A stretch of 17,466 nucleotides of DNA, taken from assembly GCA_018713425.1 (NCBI GenBank), contig DVOT01000247.1, positions 1 to 17,466 of the forward strand, given 5' to 3'. This DNA is from Alectryocaccomicrobium faecavium (GTDB lineage Bacteria > Bacillota > Clostridia > Christensenellales > Aristaeellaceae). The position numbers and the translations under genes were made by a program. The notes beneath the pieces are model-generated. The model did not search any database. It was not told where the DNA came from and saw only the letters and a list, made by a program, of their open reading frames with translations. Numbering within the stretch: the first letter of the stretch is position 1; each line of letters opens with the position of its first letter. Of the stretch, positions 13,933-17,466 are shown piece by piece.

Positions 13933-15108
13933 TTAGTGATGGAACAGGCGAACGCCCGTGAACGCCATGGCGATGCCATATTTGTCGCACGCGGCGATTA
14001 CGTTGTCATCGCGAATGGAACCGCCCGGCTGCGCGATATAGGCCACGCCGCTCTTGTGCGCGCGCTCCACGTTATCGCCAAAGGGGAAGAACGCATCGCT
14101 GCCCAGCGCCACATTCTTCAGGCCCTTGAGCCATTCGCGCTTTTCCTGTGCGGTGAGCGGCTCAGGCCGCACCGCGAAATACTGCTGCCACACATCGTCG
14201 CCCAGCACGTCTTCCCACTCCTCGGAAATGTAGACGTCGATGGTGTTATCGCGGTCAGGCCGGCCCATACCCTCGCGGAACTTGAGCGCCATGACCTTGG
14301 GATGCTGCCGCAGATACCAGCGATCGGCCTTATCGCCCGCCAGGCGCGTGCAGTGGATGCGCGACTGCTGGCCCGCGCCCACGCCGATGGTCTGGCCGCC
14401 CAGCGCATAGCACACGGAATTCGATTGCGTGTATTTGAGCGCAATCAGCGCGATCAGCAAATCGCGCATGGCGCTGTCGGGAATCTCTTTGTTGGCCGTG
14501 GGCCGGTTTTCCAGCATGGAGGCTTGCAACTGGATATCGTTGTGCCCCTGCTCGAAGGTGATGCCATAGCACATCTTGCGCTCCAGCGCAGCGGGCCGGT
14601 AAGCGGGATCGATCTCCACCACGTTGTAAGCGCCCTTGCGCTTGTTTTTGAGGATTTCCAGCGCTTCCGGTTCGTAGCCGGGCGCGATGATCCCATCCGA
14701 TACCTCGCGGGCGATCAGCTTGGCCGTAGGCACATCGCAGGGGTCGCTCAGGGCGATGTAATCGCCGAAGGAGGACATGCGGTCCGCGCCGCGCGCGCGC
14801 GCATACGCGCAGGCGAGCGGAGAAAGCGCGTCGCCCTTTGGCACAAAATAGATCTTGCGCAGCGTTTCATCCAGTTCCACGCCGACCGCCGCGCCCGCGG
14901 GGCTCACGTGCTTGAACGAGGCGGCGGCGGGCAGACCCGTGGCCGCTTTCAGCTCGCTCACGAGCTGGTAGCCGTTGAGCGCGTCCAGAAAATTGATATA
15001 CCCCGGCCGGCCCGAAAGCACCTTCACCGGCAATTCGCCCTCTTCCATAAAGATGCGGGCAGGCTTCTGGTTGGGATTGCAGCCGTATTTCAGCGCGAGT
15101 TCCTTCAT
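13933..15108 (-). CDS. Stand-alone AICAR transformylase (C-terminal half of PurH as a separate protein)
   Basis: A 391-residue enzyme that formylates AICAR to FAICAR with 10-formyl-tetrahydrofolate. The catalytic Lys66-His67 pair lies in SFKHVSPAG, matching the Lys-His pair of PurH transformylase domains. Other family blocks include SNSVCYALGGQTIGVGAGQQSRIHCTR (read in two parts) and SDAFFPFGDNVERA. The IMP cyclohydrolase domain that PurH carries at its N-terminus (about 200 residues) is absent, and the protein begins with LALKYGCNPNQ, as stand-alone enzymes do. Its ATG overlaps the stop of the upstream cyclohydrolase gene (ATGA), so the two halves of the PurH reaction are translationally coupled. 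Confidence 0.94.
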   Translation of the reverse strand: MKELALKYGCNPNQKPARIFMEEGELPVKVLSGRPGYINFLDALNGYQLVSELKAATGLPAAASFKHVSPAGAAVGVELDETLRKIYFVPKGDALSPLACAYARARGADRMSSFGDYIALSDPCDVPTAKLIAREVSDGIIAPGYEPEALEILKNKRKGAYNVVEIDPAYRPAALERKMCYGITFEQGHNDIQLQASMLENRPTANKEIPDSAMRDLLIALIALKYTQSNSVCYALGGQTIGVGAGQQSRIHCTRLAGDKADRWYLRQHPKVMALKFREGMGRPDRDNTIDVYISEEWEDVLGDDVWQQYFAVRPEPLTAQEKREWLKGLKNVALGSDAFFPFGDNVERAHKSGVAYIAQPGGSIRDDNVIAACDKYGIAMAFTGVRLFHH

Positions 15109-15785
15109 CGGGCCGCGGCCTCCTTTCGCTTGTTGAAGATGCGAGTTTCCCCGCCCACACGCACGAACAGCGCGACCTTATTGTCCGCGTCGAGCGCGTC
15201 CCAGATGCCCTGACCGATTTCTTCCGCGCCGCCAACGAGCGAAACGGATTCCGGCTCGCCCACGAACGACGGGATGGGATTGCCGTCACCCTGGTAGGTG
15301 TGCAGGTAATGGCCCACGCTCCAAACCGGCGCGTACTCAAAGAAGAAGCGCTGGCAGGTTTCGCCTTCCCGCTTGAGGATGCTCATTTTGTGCGCGCCAT
15401 TGCCCTTCATCAGGCAGCTGATGCGGGGCGTGTAGTTGGGCGCGTCCGGCTCGTATTCGCGGGTGCGCAGCGCGTCCTCAAACGTGCCACCCGTGGCCAG
15501 GAAATCGTAAATCGTGTCCGTCTGGTCGCCGTTGGTGACGATGGTGCGGTCGCCAAACGTGCGCACGGCGGAATAAATGATCAGCGAGGGATCGACCACC
15601 GCCGAAGGATCCGCCGCCTGCGTGCGCAGGCCCTCACCCTCAGCCACGAAAACGCGGTTGCGGCTGTTCTCGCTGCGCCCCATGATGAAATAGACGAGCA
15701 CCTTCTCGCCCCGCTCATTCATGCCGGCCACGATGCCACGGCCAGGATAGCTGACCGCGCCCACGGCCTGAAATACCGTATTCAT
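15105..15785 (-). CDS. IMP cyclohydrolase, PurO-like
   Basis: A 226-residue protein that would close the FAICAR ring to IMP, the last step of the pathway. Its start GRGIVAGMNERGEKVLVYFI leads into MGRSENSRNRVF, the signature I associate with the archaeal-type PurO cyclohydrolase family, which also occurs in some Clostridia. It has no similarity to the PurH cyclohydrolase fold. The frame is open further upstream, but ATG 15785 is chosen because it overlaps the purN stop (ATGA) and begins the conserved part; the longer N-terminus is an Arg/Gly-rich shadow of purN. The position next to the separate transformylase strongly supports the assignment. Confidence 0.9.
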   Translation of the reverse strand: MNTVFQAVGAVSYPGRGIVAGMNERGEKVLVYFIMGRSENSRNRVFVAEGEGLRTQAADPSAVVDPSLIIYSAVRTFGDRTIVTNGDQTDTIYDFLATGGTFEDALRTREYEPDAPNYTPRISCLMKGNGAHKMSILKREGETCQRFFFEYAPVWSVGHYLHTYQGDGNPIPSFVGEPESVSLVGGAEEIGQGIWDALDADNKVALFVRVGGETRIFNKRKEAAAR

Positions 15786-16381
15786 AGCGTCTCTTCCTCC
15801 TCTGCCCACTGGCAAACCATGTCCACGGCGGCGGGAAGCAGCTTCCACTCCGCCTCTTCCATCACGCGCTTTTGCAGGGTTTCCGGCGTGTCCCCCGGCA
15901 GAACGTCCACCGCCTTTTGCAACAGAATCGGCCCCTCGTCCACGCCGAGATTCACCAGGTGCGCCGTCGCGCCCGTGACCTTCACGCCGCGCGCAAGCGC
16001 GGCCTCGTGCACGCGCAGGCCATAATAACCCTTGCCGCAAAACGAGGGGATCAGCGCCGGATGGATGTTTACAATCCGGTTTTCATAAGCGGAAACGGTC
16101 TTTTCGCCCAAAATGCCCAGATAGCCCGCCAGCGCAACCACCTGGATGCCGCGCGCGCGCAGCATTTCCAGCAGCTTTTCATCCCGGCGGACGGGATCCG
16201 GCTCCATCACGTTCGAAAGCACGGCGGTTTCCACGCCGCGCGCGCGGGCGCGCTCCAACGCATACGCCGCCTTGCGGTTGGAAAGCACAAAAGCGATTTT
16301 CCCGTGCTGCAGGTTCGCGTCGAGCAGAGCCTGCAAATTCGTGCCGCCGCCGGAAACGAGCACCGCGACCTTTACTCGCAT
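15782..16381 (-). CDS. purN: Phosphoribosylglycinamide formyltransferase (folate-dependent)
   Basis: A 199-residue GAR transformylase, normal length. It opens with VAVLVSGGGTNLQALL, the phosphate-binding loop. The catalytic trio Asn105, His107 (NIHPALIPSF) and Asp148 (seven residues after His141) matches the E. coli Asn-His-Asp set. Its start overlaps the last 10 nt of purM and its stop overlaps the cyclohydrolase start by 4 nt. Confidence 0.97.
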   Translation of the reverse strand: MRVKVAVLVSGGGTNLQALLDANLQHGKIAFVLSNRKAAYALERARARGVETAVLSNVMEPDPVRRDEKLLEMLRARGIQVVALAGYLGILGEKTVSAYENRIVNIHPALIPSFCGKGYYGLRVHEAALARGVKVTGATAHLVNLGVDEGPILLQKAVDVLPGDTPETLQKRVMEEAEWKLLPAAVDMVCQWAEEEETL

Positions 16382-17385
16382 AGCTCAATGCCTCCGTCGC
16401 CCTTGACCAGTTCGCCCAGCACATAGGCGTCCTTCACGATGGAAAGGGCGGTATCCACATCTTCCTTATCTACGATCAGGCACATGCCCACGCCCATATT
16501 GAACGTATTGAACATATCGCGCTCGGGCACGTTCCCCGCCTTCTGAATCACATCGAAAATGGGCGGCGTGCGCACGGCCTTCTTTTCAATGCGCGCGCTC
16601 AGCCCAGAAGGCAGGCAGCGCGGCACATTCTCATAAAAACCGCCGCCCGTGATGTGCGAAGCGCCCTTTACTTCGATCCGCTCCGCTAGCGCGAGCACGG
16701 GTTTTACATAGATCTTCGTAGGCACGAGCAGCGCCTCGCCCAGCGTGGCGCCCAGTTCTTCCACATACAGGGAGCGGTCGGGCAACACCTTGCGCACCAG
16801 CGAAAAGCCATTGGAATGCACGCCAGAGGACGGGAGCGCGAGCACCACGTCGCCCGCGCGCATGTGCATACGGTTGAACAAGCGCGATTTGTCCACCGCG
16901 CCCACCACAAAGCCCGCCAGGTCATACTCCTCCTCGGGATAAAAACCTGGCATCTCAGCGGTTTCCCCGCCGATCAGCGCGCAGCCCGCCTGCACGCAGC
17001 CCTCAGCCACGCCGGAAACGATGGCGGCGATCCGCTCGGGCACGTTTTTGCCGCAGGCGATATAATCCAGGAAAAACAGCGGCTTCGCACCGCAGCAAAC
17101 CACGTCGTTCGCGCACATGGCCACGCAGTCGATGCCAACGGTATCGTGCTTATCCAGTTCGAAAGCGATCTTCAGCTTGGTGCCCACACCGTCCGTGCCG
17201 CTCACGAGCACGGGACGGGTCATGCCGGTGAGATCCAACTCAAACAGGCCGCCAAAACCGCCCAAACCTTCCAGTACGCCAGGCGTCATGGTGCGCGCGA
17301 CGTGCTGCTTCATCAGTTCCACGGCGCGGTAACCGGCCGTGATGTCCACGCCCGCGGCGCGGTAGCTTTCGCTGTGGCTCTTCAT
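16372..17385 (-). CDS. purM: Phosphoribosylformylglycinamidine cyclo-ligase (AIR synthase)
   Basis: A 337-residue enzyme that closes FGAM to AIR with ATP. Family blocks are VSGTDGVGTKLKIAF, CANDVVCCGAKPLFFLDYIA, GGETAEMPGFY and ITGGGFYENVPR. The start overlaps the stop of the upstream purF (ATGA) with GGAGGAGG just before it. It overlaps purN by 10 nt at the other end. Confidence 0.97.
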   Translation of the reverse strand: MKSHSESYRAAGVDITAGYRAVELMKQHVARTMTPGVLEGLGGFGGLFELDLTGMTRPVLVSGTDGVGTKLKIAFELDKHDTVGIDCVAMCANDVVCCGAKPLFFLDYIACGKNVPERIAAIVSGVAEGCVQAGCALIGGETAEMPGFYPEEEYDLAGFVVGAVDKSRLFNRMHMRAGDVVLALPSSGVHSNGFSLVRKVLPDRSLYVEELGATLGEALLVPTKIYVKPVLALAERIEVKGASHITGGGFYENVPRCLPSGLSARIEKKAVRTPPIFDVIQKAGNVPERDMFNTFNMGVGMCLIVDKEDVDTALSIVKDAYVLGELVKGDGGIELCE

Positions 17386-17466
17386 TCCCCATCCTCCTCC
17401 AGTTGGGTTTCGAAGCGGAACTTGCCGGGATTGCTCGGCGGCTCGCAGGGATATTTGCCATCAAAG
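17382..17466 (-). CDS. purF: Amidophosphoribosyltransferase, C-terminal end (partial)
   Basis: Only the last 27 codons are in the window: FDGKYPCEPPSNPGKF and a short acidic tail, then TGA overlapping the purM ATG. The FDGKYP motif is typical of the PurF C-terminus, and purF next to purM is a common gene order. With so little sequence the identification leans on context. The protein commits PRPP to purine synthesis. Confidence 0.75.
   Translation of the reverse strand, partial: FDGKYPCEPPSNPGKFRFETQLEEDGE

Noticed and set aside
13831..15213. 460-codon plus-strand frame opposite the AICAR transformylase and purD
   Set aside because: Same antisense artefact; low-complexity Arg/His/Ala-rich product and no ribosome site.
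1..17466. tRNA, rRNA and CRISPR arrays
   Set aside because: I saw no tRNA-like cloverleaf next to the recombinase, no rRNA sequence and no regularly spaced direct repeats.

Overview
The window looks like chromosomal DNA from an anaerobic, fairly GC-rich member of the Clostridia, probably gut-associated. The evidence is a glycyl radical enzyme with a radical-SAM activase, a clostridial-type one-chain PurL, a URO-D-like protein of a type I associate with gut Clostridia, strong AGGAGG ribosome sites and tightly overlapping operons. The species cannot be named from sequence alone.

Layout. (1) 1-659, minus: the 5' part of a gene for a secreted protein with exactly spaced cysteine repeats; it runs off the left edge. 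(2) 938-2572: an AT-rich island around an intact tyrosine recombinase (1034-2194, minus). The recombinase is enclosed by two inverted 25-bp sites (971-995 and 2486-2510, 22 of 25 identical) that share an identical 8-bp centre flanked by inverted arms, the architecture of a tyrosine-recombinase crossover site. A strong outward-facing promoter (2404-2432, plus) lies just inside the right site, and a strong terminator (2533-2572) lies just outside it. This suggests a self-contained invertible promoter cassette, seen here with its promoter pointing into a terminator; inversion would point it at the secreted-protein gene. A weak terminator-like hairpin outside the left site complicates this. The alternative reading is a short terminated RNA of about 130 nt beside an integrase relic.

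(3) 2735-8986: a catabolic locus. Zinc alcohol dehydrogenase, glycyl-radical activase and glycyl radical enzyme form a minus-strand operon (transcribed from 6868 down to 2816) that ends in a clear terminator. Divergent from it are an AraC-type regulator (7041-7859) and a URO-D superfamily protein (7872-8936). Two face-to-face sigma-A promoters share about 75 bp between the two sets. The enzymes suggest radical dehydration or lyase chemistry giving a carbonyl product handled by the dehydrogenase; the substrate is unknown.

(4) 9011-17466, minus: a purine biosynthesis operon transcribed purF (3' end only) - purM - purN - purO-type IMP cyclohydrolase - stand-alone AICAR transformylase - purD - purL. 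Four of the six junctions overlap. The last two steps to IMP, usually carried by bifunctional PurH, are here two separate proteins. A bidirectional terminator (8953-8986) separates this operon from the convergent URO-D gene.
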